DNA of 28,696 bases from Conidiobolus incongruus B7586 (taxonomy: Eukaryota > Entomophthoromycota > Entomophthoromycetes > Entomophthorales > Conidiobolaceae): assembly GCA_000697335.1 (NCBI GenBank), contig JNEM01015515.1, positions 1 to 28,696 on the forward strand. The letters are read 5' to 3'. Each line of letters opens with the position of its first letter. Position 1 is the stretch's first letter. Below, piece after piece: positions 10,970-21,809 of this stretch. The notes under the pieces were generated by a model. That model made no database searches, was not told where the DNA came from, and worked only from the letters and a program-made list of their open reading frames with translations. Position numbers and translations under genes: made by a program.

Positions 10970-13201
10970 TGTTTATTAATACTTGAATTTAAAATCTAAA
11001 ATCTCTTTTTTTTAATTAAATATTCTTTTTTTTTAACAAAATTCAATTCTTTTAATACACCAAAATCTGAAGTAATTTATTGAATAATTTTTGAGGAGTA
11101 ATTTTATGGGATTTAATATATGAGAAATTTTATATTTTATTAATTATTGATTAAATTCTATATATTAAAAATTTTTTTTAATTTGAAATAATATATCAGT
11201 CAAATTTCGAATAATTTAATCATATTAATTAGAATAGATTATTAATCATATATTATCTGAATATATTGTAATTAATACTATCATTTGTTTACTATCTAAT
11301 AATTGATTTGATAGATTATATATTGAAAATTACTATTCAATTTTATTTCAAATCAATTGGTAATTATACTATTTCTTGAATCATATTTATATGGATTGGA
11401 AACTGTGTTAAATAATCATTCTGTTTAGAGTCTTAGTTACAATTAAAATTCAAAATCGAAAAATCAACTTAAGTTTTTATTCATTTAAATTATTTAATAA
11501 ATAAAATTAATTAAAAGATTATTTCCAACTATTGAAAAATATAATAAACTATTAATTATTATAAACTTAAATCAATGACATTATTATTGCAAAGTATTTC
11601 ATCATTTTCAATTCGTGTAATATAATATAATATTTTTAATAATTTGTATTTGAAATTTGATTCAAATTAATATATATATATTATTGAAAAATTAAAATTA
11701 ATAATTTTATGAATAATATTCCTCTAATAATGATTAAAAAGTGGATATTATATTAAAGATGATTTAAATTAAACAAAATTCTTAAAGTTTTTTTATATAT
11801 GATTAATTTATATTAAATTACTTATTATTTAAATCAAAGTTATACTATTAATAATAGATATTTCAATATTTTCAATTATATACTTAAAATATTTATCTGT
11901 AAACTTGGTTTAGTAGTTAAGATACAAATTCGTACTAAATTATATTTCTAAATACTATAAAAAATTTAAACCTTGAGGTTATGTCATTAGAGATATAATA
12001 ACGTAAAACTAATATTCTTTTGAAAGTGAATGACATAATGTTTAATTGAGTCATTTTTCATCATTAAAATTAAACTTTATAAGAATAGACAGTAATAAAA
12101 TTTAATAGATTCAAAGGTTTTAATAATTGAATTGAGTGGGATGCTATAAAAATATAAGGTATAATATAATGGTGATAAAGTTTATTAGATTATATATAAC
12201 TTAATTTAAATGATATCAATGTTTCAATAATACTATTTAAATTTCCAAGTTTTTGTTATTGAATTGAGAAAGTATTTCACTTAGTATTTTAAATAATCTG
12301 ATAAATGTTCAAAGGTATTTATTATTTCAACAACAATAGCTTAATTATTACAGATTTTGCTAATGATCATATAATATCCATTGAGCTTTATTTTTTGATG
12401 ATTTCATTAATTTTTAAAATTGTAATTTCAAAATATTGTTCTCAATATAAAAAATTTTTGATTTGGAAACTATAAGTTATAATAGTTAAAATAGCATGAT
12501 AATTAACAAATAAAATTATCAATGTTGGATATATTTATTGTAACCCAAATTAATTTACTTAATTGTTTTCAATTTACTATTATTACTATGCTAAAATACA
12601 TTTTACATTGTGTTTATTCTCTAACAGTTCTAGTCATACTAATTATAATATTGATATAAATTATTACAATATAAAATTTAATACTTTATTAGATATTAAA
12701 AAATTTTAAATAAAATCATATTACCATCTAAATAATTCAATAATAATATTCATGGTTGATTAATTAAAAACTATAACCAAAATTCATTACTTGTATAGTG
12801 ATATAAATTTGATTATTTTATACGAATAAACAAATTATATTAATCAAATTGTATTCATATTAGTAACCAATTGAGATTTTAGTTTGTTATTTATTCATGC
12901 TATTAATAATTTTGTATTTTTAATATTCTAAATATCATTAAATGATTACAAAGTATTACAAATTTAAATTCTTCAATATTGAACCTATAATTATATAAAT
13001 TTTCAACTGTAATATCCTTATTTGTTTGAAAATAATCTTTATCGGGATGAAATTTTTTCAATGAGACAAGTTATATGAATATGATAAAACTTTTTTTCAA
13101 TTTAATTAAATTTATTCTATGTTAAATTTAAATCATAAAAATTAATATAATTAAAATTTTGAAGAAAGAATATTTTTATTACAATATTATTCACAACCAG
13201 A
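10970..13201. other. AT-rich intergenic DNA
   Basis: Between the start of importin-9 and the end of transporter B. No coding frame, RNA gene or mobile element seen. A stretch at about 11905-11930 resembles a tRNA D-arm but has no matching arms. Confidence 0.65.
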
Positions 13202-14248
13202 TTAAATTTTAAAATGTAATAATAATAAACTACAAGCGACTAAGCAGACACCAATGGTACTACTACTGGTGGGTGGTATGCCCCAAAATACAAATTGATT
13301 GATATAGGCATAAAATACTTGGGTGAACATGATGGGAGACACGAATCTTGCAGGGGTTGTTAGGAGACTTCGTCCAAGCCAGAATTGTCCGACGAATGAG
13401 AAGGATGCGACAATCACGTACTGCACCATTTGAAACCAGGTGACTTCATATTTGATTGATTCGGAATCGTTTATGATCATTCCAATACAAACGGGCAGAG
13501 TCCAAATCATCATATAATTGACAATATGAAGAGACTGGGAGTCCTTAGAAATTTTGCGGATGGAAATGTTGGAAATGGCTCCCGTGGTAGCAGCAATCAC
13601 GGCATAAAATAATCCTAAACCGCTGGATCCGCCATTGGAGGAGTCCGATCCAAAGAGAAATTCAGGCTTGGAGATGAAGATGACTCCTGTCATAGCAATG
13701 GCAGCAGCTGCAGCATCCAATAAAGTGTAGTCTTCACCAATCCAGATAGATGATATGATGGGCATCAACACTGGGGAAATGAATGAGAGGGCTAAAGTAT
13801 CTCCCAAATCCAAATGCTCCAATGATAAGAAGAATGTAACAACAGAGAGCGCTCCAAGAGAGCCTCTGAAATTGAGCCAGAACCGATCTTTATGAGGCCC
13901 AAGAGGACCTCCGGGAATTTTAGCGAAGTGAGCATAAAGTGAACATCCGATGATAGTAGTGACTGATCTGAATAATAAGAGTTGAGAAACAGGAAAACCG
14001 TCTTTGATCAAAAACTTCATAGTCAAATGCATAATTGCAAAGGACAAACAACTCAAAAACATATCTAAAATGCCTCTAAGAGTTGAAGCCTGAGACTCTT
14101 GGTCAACTTGACCAGTTTCGAGAGTACCATACTTTTTCAAATCGTACGCTTTGTCCTGAATATCCACCACTGTGGAAGATGAAGATCCCAATGAATCATT
14201 TGAGTTGGATCTGAGTTCAGAGTTGATCAAACGTGTCTCCTCTTTCAT
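13202..14248 (-). CDS. SLC35G/EamA-type drug/metabolite transporter (paralogue B)
   Basis: Intronless 348-residue DMT-superfamily protein with the same plan as copy A: a soluble N-terminus of about 60 residues and about ten membrane segments in two EamA halves. Signatures seen: LGPHKDRFWLNFRG, HLDLGDTLALSF, WIGEDYTLLDA with the conserved Glu, GVIFISKPEFLFG, RSLLTTPARFVSPI and a final LLLLHFKI. The start MKEETRLI holds an acidic dileucine-type motif (E-x-x-x-L-I), followed by the shared serine cluster GSSSSTVVD. The region between halves is more divergent (SDSSNGGSSGLG). B resembles A more than C/D in several blocks (NYMMIWT versus NYMMLWT; FLIKDGFPVS versus VLIKDGYPVS). No clear copy of the C/D upstream element was found before it. 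The substrate is unknown. Confidence 0.9.
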   Translation of the reverse strand: MKEETRLINSELRSNSNDSLGSSSSTVVDIQDKAYDLKKYGTLETGQVDQESQASTLRGILDMFLSCLSFAIMHLTMKFLIKDGFPVSQLLLFRSVTTIIGCSLYAHFAKIPGGPLGPHKDRFWLNFRGSLGALSVVTFFLSLEHLDLGDTLALSFISPVLMPIISSIWIGEDYTLLDAAAAAIAMTGVIFISKPEFLFGSDSSNGGSSGLGLFYAVIAATTGAISNISIRKISKDSQSLHIVNYMMIWTLPVCIGMIINDSESIKYEVTWFQMVQYVIVASFSFVGQFWLGRSLLTTPARFVSPIMFTQVFYAYINQFVFWGIPPTSSSTIGVCLVACSLLLLHFKI

Positions 14249-14809
14249 TTCAATCTATAAACAATCAAATTTGGAAAAAAAAATTAAAATTATTTACAAT
14301 TAAAAAAAATATATAAAAATTATCAAAATCATGGATCAAAGGGTTTAAATACAATTTTATCCAATTTTTAAAATCACAAAAATAACTTTAAAAATTACTT
14401 GAATTTTCAAGAAGTGAACTTAACTCAAATTTGATTGGTAGTTATTGGTAGAATGAGGATGATCATAATGATTAAATTTCCTCCTTATTGATGAATTTAT
14501 GATGAATTGATTAGTAATAAAGTCACCTTGCCAACTAATGGCTCTTATCCAATTTTAAGCTAAATTTTATTGAATTATTAGTCACTAGCTGAAAGCAAGC
14601 CAATGATCTGGATAAAATTAGATTTTTAAAATTTAAAATTTTAAATTATTATAATATTAAAGGATAACAAAATATAGGAAATAGATTATTTCAATTACTA
14701 AATAGAGTTAATCACTTTAACTTTTAATTCAAATAATCGTAACATAAAGCCAAGATACTCCACATCAAAAGGATCCTTGTCGGATGTTAGCAAATTTGAG
14801 GTTAATTTA

Positions 14810-14850
14810 ATCCAATGGGATGGTTCAGTACTAAGCTTAGTGCATTGGAT
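14810..14850. repeat. Nested inverted repeats
   Basis: Outer arms ATCCAAT (14810-14816) and ATTGGAT (14844-14850) enclose a perfect 12-bp palindrome ACTAAGCTTAGT (14830-14841). The outer arms carry CCAAT on opposite strands. It may be a protein-binding site or chance; it sits about 560-600 nt upstream of transporter B. Confidence 0.5.
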
Positions 14851-15948
14851 ATTTATTAACTAATTTATGTAGCTAATGAGTACCTTTCACAATATCAAAG
14901 GTGTAACACAGTTGATTAATCAGATTTCTGCGCTGACATAATATAGCTTAGATCGGAATTTTTTAAAATTTGTATGCATGATAATGTTTCAAAATCGTTA
15001 ATTTTTATTTAATAAATTATCCCATTTATTAATTTAATATAATCATCTATTCATCATCTTTTCGTTATAATTAATGTATGGCAGCTTAGATTAGGATAAT
15101 TTAAAAATTGGTAATGATAATATGGGCGAATTTGACAATCAAGTTAAAAATGAATGAAATGATAATTTTAGTAAATTAGTTCAATTTATTCAAGTAATTT
15201 TACTTGAATTTTAATGGATTAATTAGAATAATAATCCTCTATTCAATAAAGAATTTAAAATTTTTCACTTTATTGAAAAAATTAAGTTAATATTCTATGC
15301 CATATCATATATCTCTCTTTAATATTTTTTTTGAAATTTATCTTTGATTTATATGCTCAAAAAATTTGAATTCCTATAAATATAGGCTATATATTAATAA
15401 TCAACTAATTTTACTAACATTCAAGTATTATAATTGAGTTCTCACGTGGTAATTTTGAACTTTATGATCTCATCAAAAAATACAGTTTAAATTCTTATTA
15501 TATCTCTAAAATTTCAAATTAATATATTGTTATAAATATATTAAAATAAATAAAATATTAGGTTTTTTATTTCGAAATAATAATAATAATAATAATAATT
15601 TATTAATATATTGGTAAATGATTATCAAAAATAACTCAAACTCATCAAATATATTAATTTGTAATAATTATAAATTAAAAACTATATTGGCCTTTTGAAT
15701 TTTTTTCTTCAATTTCAATATATAAATCTTATATATATATATATTTAAATTATTGAGATATATGATAATATTGTAAGATAAGATCATAAATTTTTTTAAT
15801 TAAATTCAATTTATTTACAACTATAATGAAATTAAATTTCAATGATATATATATATATATATTTCTTAAAATTAATCAAAAATATAAAAATTAATAATAA
15901 AAATATCAATAATTAAAATAATATTTAATAAAATTTTAATTATTAAAA

Positions 15949-15950
<2 letters not shown>

Positions 15951-15984
<34 letters not shown>
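15951..15984. repeat. AT dinucleotide microsatellite
   Basis: Uninterrupted AT run of 34 nt, the longest in the window. Able to extrude as a cruciform; prone to length variation. Confidence 0.95.
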
Positions 15985-15992
<8 letters not shown>

Positions 15993-16084
15993 ATTCTGAT
16001 TTAATATTGAATTAAATAATTTAATTGATAAATTATATAAATCTAAATTTAAGAATCATTCTTAAATTGATTATATATATATAA

Positions 16085-16101
16085 TTTGACAGCCTGTCAA
16101 A
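16085..16101. repeat. 17-bp palindrome with TGACAG half-sites
   Basis: TTTGACAG and CTGTCAAA arms around a single C. Perfect 8-bp arms with this much G and C are unusual in the surrounding AT-rich DNA. TGACA/TGTCA half-sites are typical of TALE homeodomain proteins (TGIF, PKNOX, yeast Cup9/Tos8), so a binding site is possible. It lies about 1 kb upstream of the recycling factor. Confidence 0.45.
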
Positions 16102-17119
16102 ATAATTTATAATAAAAATAAAGCACACTTTAATAAAAAACTCCTGTTCAATTATTATTCAAATTTTAATTAAACCAAAGGTTGTAATTTATAAAAATCC
16201 AGTAAATTAAATGAAATTGATTTAAAAGAATTATATAATTGACATTGCGATTTTTATTATATATTGGTTGAATAAGTCAAAGAAATCATAATAAAATATG
16301 TATGTAATAAGTATGAAGTAATAATATTAAATAAATTATTAAATACTTAATAAAATTATGATTTGAAAATAATATAGACCAACTGATTAGTATATTGGTT
16401 ATTCATCAAGGAATATTAATTTATATGTTTATCTAAGACTAATTTAGGAATCTTTCTACAACATGTAAATAAAAAATTCCAATAAATTTGAAAAGTTTTA
16501 AAAACATATATATATATATATATTAAATATTTAAATATTTTTTATTTCAAAAAAAAATATATGAAATTTATAATTGTAGAATTATTTTTAAATTTTTTAT
16601 TTTAAAGAATAGAAATTAAACTTGATATTTTTTCATAAATTTTGTTTGTGTTAATTTGATTGACCCCTATTTTAATTTTAGTATTGCTCGGTATTTAAGG
16701 AGTTTATAGATTTATATTTATAATCGTCATTTTCGGATATTTTTAAATTGCAACTAATATTTCTAATATACTTTTTAGGATTGACATGTTCTTAACCAAA
16801 TTGAAAAAAAACATTATATGGGGAAAGGATATTAACTAAATTATCTAATTAACTTATAGATGAATCATCACTTAAAAATTACATAAATTATATCTCTGTT
16901 TTGAAATTTGAAACTCAGAATAACGATCTAAGGCATCCAATTACTTAACACATCAATATTTTTTTTGGAATTTTCTAACATTCAAAATTCAACAAAATGT
17001 GGAAATGTGAAATTCCCATAATTTAAAACCCCACAAAATTTTAGTATATCAAAATGCAGCTACAATTTCATATTAAAAAACCACTAAACCCTTGAACAAA
17101 AAATTATTACACAAAAAAT

Positions 17120-18060
17120 ATGAGATCTCTATTAAAATCACTCCAACCACTTATTACACAACAAACCAGAAACTTATACCGTCAGCCCAACCTCAAGCAG
17201 AGCGTTCAGCCCATTTTAAATTGGAACCAGAGTCAGACTTACGCCAGCAAAAAGAAGAACAAAAAGCAGGAAGTTGATGATGATGTCCAGAAGACAGAAT
17301 TCGAATGGAATCCAGATACTTACTTTCAAAAGATCGATAGGATTAAGCAGAAGTTTCAGACCGAGTTGAATAGTTTGAGGGTTGGAAAGGCTAATGCCAG
17401 TAATTTAAACTATTAATCATCATTAAAAATGTTTGTTAACGAAGATTTAGATTTGTTGGATACCGTCCAAGTAGATTGTGGTGAAGAATTCGGTGGCGTA
17501 TTACCTCTCAATCAAGTGGGACAGGTTGCTGTTAAAGATCCTCAAACTTTGATGGTGTCGGTATTCGATCCCAAAGTAATTATGTATAATATATTTAATG
17601 ATTCAAAACTAATTAAATGTAATAGTTGCTAACAGCTGTCGAACGCGCTATTCAAACCGCCGACCTTAATCTCAATCCCATGATTGAAAAGGGTAAGGTC
17701 AGAGTACCAGTCCCCAAGTAATAACCAAAATTATTCAATTATATCAATTGCTAACAAATAATTAGATTGACCAAAGAAACCCGTCAAGAAACTATTAAAA
17801 TTGGTCAAAAATTCTTAGAGTTGAGTAAAACTAACATCCGTAATTTACGCCAGCAAGGTATGAAAGAATTGAGCAACGGAAAGAAGAACGGTTTGGATAA
17901 GGATACCTTTAAAAAATTGGAAACTGAGGTAATTCAAATTAACTTGATATAATTAATTTATTAATTAGCAATAATTTAGTTTGATCAAAATATCAAAACC
18001 CGTGTAAAAATTCTCGAGGATTTATTCCAAGCCAAGTCAAAGGAAATCCAAGCCAATTGA
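17120..18060 (+). CDS. MRRF: Mitochondrial ribosome recycling factor
   Basis: Splits post-termination mitochondrial ribosomes together with an EF-G-type factor. Five exons, 17120-17399, 17451-17575, 17626-17717, 17766-17928 and 17980-18060, give 246 aa. Residues 1-45 are basic, hydroxylated and almost free of acidic residues, as expected of a mitochondrial presequence. The RRF domain runs from about 65 to the end: FQTELNSLRVGKANANLLD matches the bacterial helix-1 block (FKTQISKIRTGRASPSLLD in E. coli), then VAVKDPQTLMVSVFDP, AVERAIQTADLNLNP, VRVPVPKLTKETRQE and IRNLRQQGMKEL. The bacterial second Arg of RTGR is Lys here. Introns are 48-51 nt. In intron 4 the second of two nearby AGs is used, because it keeps the frame. 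The stop TGA lies 1 nt from the stop of VPS52 on the other strand. Confidence 0.95.
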
Positions 18061-18061
18061 A

Positions 18062-20984
18062 CTAGAAATGATCTTTTAACCTTTTAATTACAATCATAAC
18101 CTTTTGTAAATCTACAGGAGGGACTATGCCTTCATTATCATGAGCTCTATGACCGAATTTCGACTCCCAACAAGTTAAAAAATTCGAATAAAGCAGTAGG
18201 AATTTAGTTAAAAAATTTTTGAGAATGAGTTCGATTAGATTGAAATTCGAGATCTTTTTGAGTATTAGAGTTTTAAATTTGTTTAAATTAGGTTCCCATG
18301 TAGATTTTAAAGAGTTGTTGAGTTTGATCAATTGATCTATATTTTATATTAATATCATTATATTTAAAAAAATAGATTAAATATTACCAGGCGATATTTG
18401 ATCAATTGAAATTCTCTTCTCATAGTAGGGCTCTATCAATTGGACCAAATCGCCGAAATTATAATTAAATTCTTCATTGATAAAGGAATCAATATTTTCA
18501 TTCAATAAATTTTCAATATATTTAAATTCAATTTGAATTAAATTGATATTTAAGTATTCCTAAAACTCAATAAGTTAATTAATCATTGAATCACCGTTAT
18601 AATTACCTGATAATTAATCAATATCAAATTAAAATTATTGATTAAAAATATATATTGGTTTTTAATCATTTTAATTTGGGATTTTAGAATGTCTAAAAAT
18701 TTTAAGAATTCTAGTTTTAATCGGTACAAACTTTAAATTGATTAATACCATGTTAATTGATAATATTTTGGGGATTTACCTATTGGTTAGCATTTGATCC
18801 TCCTGACGTTGGTTCAATATGAGTAGGGACACTGAAAATTCAGCATATTTTCGAGTTGTCTAAATAATTAATTAATAAACTAATAATTAATATAAAATAG
18901 TTAAAATTTACAAAATGAGGATGTAATTCCACATCAATGGACCCTATATTATTAGCTACTTTCTTCAAACTGTGGATATGAGCATTAATACTACTTTGGA
19001 TTGATGGCCAAAATAAAATCTTCAAATCATTAAAGTAAAACTCGTTCAATTCAATTTTGAATTCTTTGAGTTGAAGTTGAAATTCGTTGTTCAGTTGGAT
19101 ACAGATGAGTTGTCCAATAATATCATGATTGTTGTCCAGAAGAGATTTGATAAAGTCCTAGAAAAGTGTTAATGTTTCAATTATTTGTGCATTGGAAATA
19201 ATTAATTACTAAGCCAATTTTAAACACTGATTCAAAAACTTTTTTAAAAATGACATCTGCCATTAAATCATTTTCATCTTGGTTTTTGTTCGTAGCTTGT
19301 CCAAAAAACTGCGTCAAAAAGGTATACTCTGTAATTAAACTGTGAACTAAAGCGGTATGAAACGATTTGAATAATGCTTCAAATGGATATTTCTAGTTGA
19401 TAAAGTTAGTCGATTGAATTATAATTAAATTTGCTTATTTACTGTTCCCAACTCCTTAGCGGAGTGTATTACAATTGGGGAATAACCATAAGAATCGAAA
19501 ATTTTAATTCTGTCTCCCATTACATAGTAGTTGACCTTCTCTTTTGTGAATTGTTTGGATTGATTGAATAATGGTATATCGATCATAACTAAATATAAAA
19601 TTAGATTTCAAATTACATCAATAAGAAAGTGATTTAATTACAGTTTTTGTTTGTTTCAATATTTCCAATTAATTCGGATTTATCTTGGATTGGTAACTAA
19701 AAACAAATGAACAATCAATTGAATAAAAATATTGAATAAAATTACCTTCAATTTCAGCAATTCTTTGGCATAAGTATCAAAATGTGCAGCATAATAACAA
19801 CTAACATTATTGATATAGTGTTGGGCGCATTCCGTGGCAACACCCACATGTCGTTCGATAATAAATTGGTTCAACTTTAATCTAGGCAAAAGTTTATTTG
19901 ATTGTAATTTCATCAAATTACACTTATTGTTGAAGATTAAATTATAGTGACCCAAAAAATAATTTCGAATGGTGTCTGCTGTTTTCAAGCGCAGACGCTC
20001 GCATTCAGTTAGAATTTGATTCAAGGATTTCATCGACTTTTTGCTCTTGAGAATTTTTTCACAGTTGGTCATCACTTTGTCCAGACGGATTAGCTGATCG
20101 ATGAATTGAGTGTTAAGGTCATTGGAATAAAGTGTACTAGAAAAACAATTAAACTTTTGAATAAGAATTAATTTACTATTATAATTACTCAATCATCAAT
20201 TCATCAATTAAAATTTGATCCAATATATTAGTCAAATGATCTAGCAGTTTCTAAGATTCAATTAATAACGAATACCCTAAATATTTTAATAATATACCAT
20301 TCGATTCTCCAATTTTAATTGAATTTTTTTGGAATTAGATTGCAAATTTTTAATATCTTCATTGATTTTAGTTAGTTGGTGGTTAAATTGAGTTAAAATG
20401 GTTTCCATATTGGTTAGTACAGAATTACAAAGCTATAATAAACATTAGTTTATACTGTAGAATTTACATTCATTTTGGTTTACTTGTATTTTTTCATTTA
20501 AATCTATAATAGATGGCATATGCTCTAAAACTATTGAAATCATTAATATTTTATAACTCAAATATTTATATCTATTACATTGCTGAACTAAATTATTCTC
20601 ACTCTTATGTACATTCTTTTCCACCTCTTTGGCGTAAGATACCAAATCAATATTCTAAAATTCATTAAATAAATTAATTTAGATTGAATAAGAAATATTC
20701 ACCTTATTTAAAAAATTTTCAATATTAATATTCTTTTCAAATTGCAATAATTTATCTAAGATATATTTTATTAACAATATGTTATAAATGTGGATAATTT
20801 ATTTACCGTCCACTTCCTCAAAATTCCAATCGAGACCGGGATTATGAACACCTTCTATCCCCAATCTATTTGTTGCGGGATTACAAGTGGTAGGATCTGC
20901 TAATAACGACTTTTATATTATTAATATTTAATATTTTTATAACTTTAATTCTTTATTTACTTTGGAAAATTCTTCAATATTCAT
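18062..20984 (-). CDS. VPS52: Vps52, GARP/EARP tethering complex subunit
   Basis: Subunit of the GARP complex, which tethers endosome-derived vesicles at the trans-Golgi (and of EARP in recycling). Sixteen exons: 20961-20984, 20807-20909, 20703-20755, 20579-20654, 20484-20530, 20298-20432, 20189-20250, 19746-20136, 19642-19696, 19443-19588, 19210-19392, 18912-19157, 18780-18859, 18607-18730, 18388-18559, 18062-18336. They join in phase to 723 aa, the same length I recall for human VPS52. Matching blocks by recall: IDLVSYAKEVEKNV, the coiled-coil part ending LKLENRM (about 60-146), ADTIRNYFLG, KYPFEALFKSFHTAL, LFWPSIQSSINAH, TTRKYAEFSVSLL, YIFLINNFNLIL and the terminal PPVDLQKVMIVIKRL. Introns are 47-54 nt; intron 13 ends AAAG instead of TAG. 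Exon 1 codes only eight residues. No upstream in-frame ATG gives a longer frame. Confidence 0.95.
20531..20578 (-). other. VPS52: Stop-free 48-nt intron (intron 4) in VPS52
   Basis: The reading frame is open straight through this segment, so an ORF caller merges exons 4 and 5. It is treated as an intron because it has a GTAATA donor, a TATTAATGATTTCAATAG end, intron-like composition and length, and because removing it aligns LVQQFLEHMPSIIDLNEKI with human VPS52 without a gap. Retention would insert 16 residues into the N-terminal coiled coil. Confidence 0.8.
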
Positions 20985-21564
20985 TATTATTTTTAATTCA
21001 TTATTATTCAATTTTAAGACTGTCCAATTTAGGTTATTTTTATTAGATAAATTATTATTATGGGTATGAAATGGTTAATTTTTGGATGAAATTGGGGTTA
21101 AAAAAAGAATGCGAAAAATTATAGTTTTTTTACATATTAATCAATCAAATTATTTGGTTAACTTATAAAAATAATCGTTCAAGTAATTTATAAGATCTGA
21201 ATATTAATTAAAATATGTACTAACTGGTAAACGTTTAAATTTTTAATATATTATTATGAAATCATCATACAGTTAATCTTGATAATTATAATATTTGGTT
21301 CAAATATTTTTTTTCTCAATTTATTCATAAAATAAGAAAATTACTGACAGTTACTTAAGTTATATATCAAAAATTCAAACTGAATTTAATAAATGTAAAA
21401 GTCTAAATACAAGTATACTAATTCATTTTACTGAATTTAACAAAATATTATTAAATTTTAATTTTAATTTTATCATTCATCAAATTTTAAAGTTGATTCA
21501 ATTTGTATATCATTTCTTATTGTAAGTTGAATTTCCAATTCGGAGCAGATTATGTATTTACTAT

Positions 21565-21607
21565 TGATTATTCTCTCCATATATAAACCGTGAATTTAAT
21601 GATGATC
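21565..21607 (+). promoter_or_regulatory. Conserved upstream block of transporter C
   Basis: 43-nt gap-free block matching the block before transporter D at 34 of 43 positions, while most of the remaining upstream DNA shows no obvious match. The core is TTCTCTCCAT at 21571-21580, followed by a CGTG at 21589-21592. It lies about 203-245 nt upstream of the ATG and begins its core 85 nt before the TATA-like box. Confidence 0.6.
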
Positions 21608-21655
21608 TTCCTAAAATTCCAAATTCAAATTAATATTCAAAAAGAGCCATTACGG

Positions 21656-21663
21656 TATAAATA
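21656..21663 (+). promoter_or_regulatory. TATA-like box of transporter C
   Basis: TATAAATA, about 154 nt upstream of the ATG, in a short higher-GC context (TTACGG). The position relative to the conserved upstream block is almost the same as in copy D. Confidence 0.5.
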
Positions 21664-21809
21664 TTAAGGAATTGTAATGTTATATTTTTTTATTGATAAA
21701 ATTATATATATAAATATAACATTATTTTGATTCTTATCAAATTTTATAATAAAAAATCAATATTGAATTATTTAATCAAATAATAATAATTTAGATACTA
21801 TATACGCTA

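Larger units (their letters stand above)
14249..17119. other. AT-rich intergenic DNA between transporter B and recycling factor
   Basis: The two genes diverge from this 2.9-kb stretch. A somewhat GC-enriched part at about 14720-14960 holds nested inverted repeats (14810-14850). Simple repeats: TAA run at about 15577-15599, AT runs at about 15845-15861 and 15951-15984, and another near 16507-16522. A 17-bp palindrome lies at 16085-16101. No gene is supported. Confidence 0.65.
20985..21809. other. Shared divergent upstream region of VPS52 and transporter C
   Basis: An 825-nt AT-rich stretch between two divergent genes. The part near transporter C holds a block conserved with copy D (21565-21607) and a TATA-like box. 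Nothing else was recognised. Confidence 0.65.

Noticed and set aside
11900-11935. tRNA-like segment (TTGGTTTAGTAGTTAAGATA)
   Set aside because: It resembles a D-arm, but there is no T-arm consensus and no pairing acceptor stem at the right distance. No tRNA gene was found anywhere in the window.
14451-14460. Copy of the C/D upstream core before transporter B
   Set aside because: The nearest match (ATCCTCATTC on the minus strand) is imperfect and its spacing to the nearest TATA-like stretch, about 105 nt, does not fit the other copies.
17092-17277. Plus-strand frame starting 28 nt before the recycling-factor ATG
   Set aside because: A different frame over the same exon. It shows no similarity to recycling factors, while the frame from 17120 has the presequence and domain.
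20445-20645. Uninterrupted 66-codon frame as a single VPS52 exon
   Set aside because: It spans a 48-nt segment with full intron signals, and its tail runs into the next intron; homology to VPS52 fits only the spliced reading.
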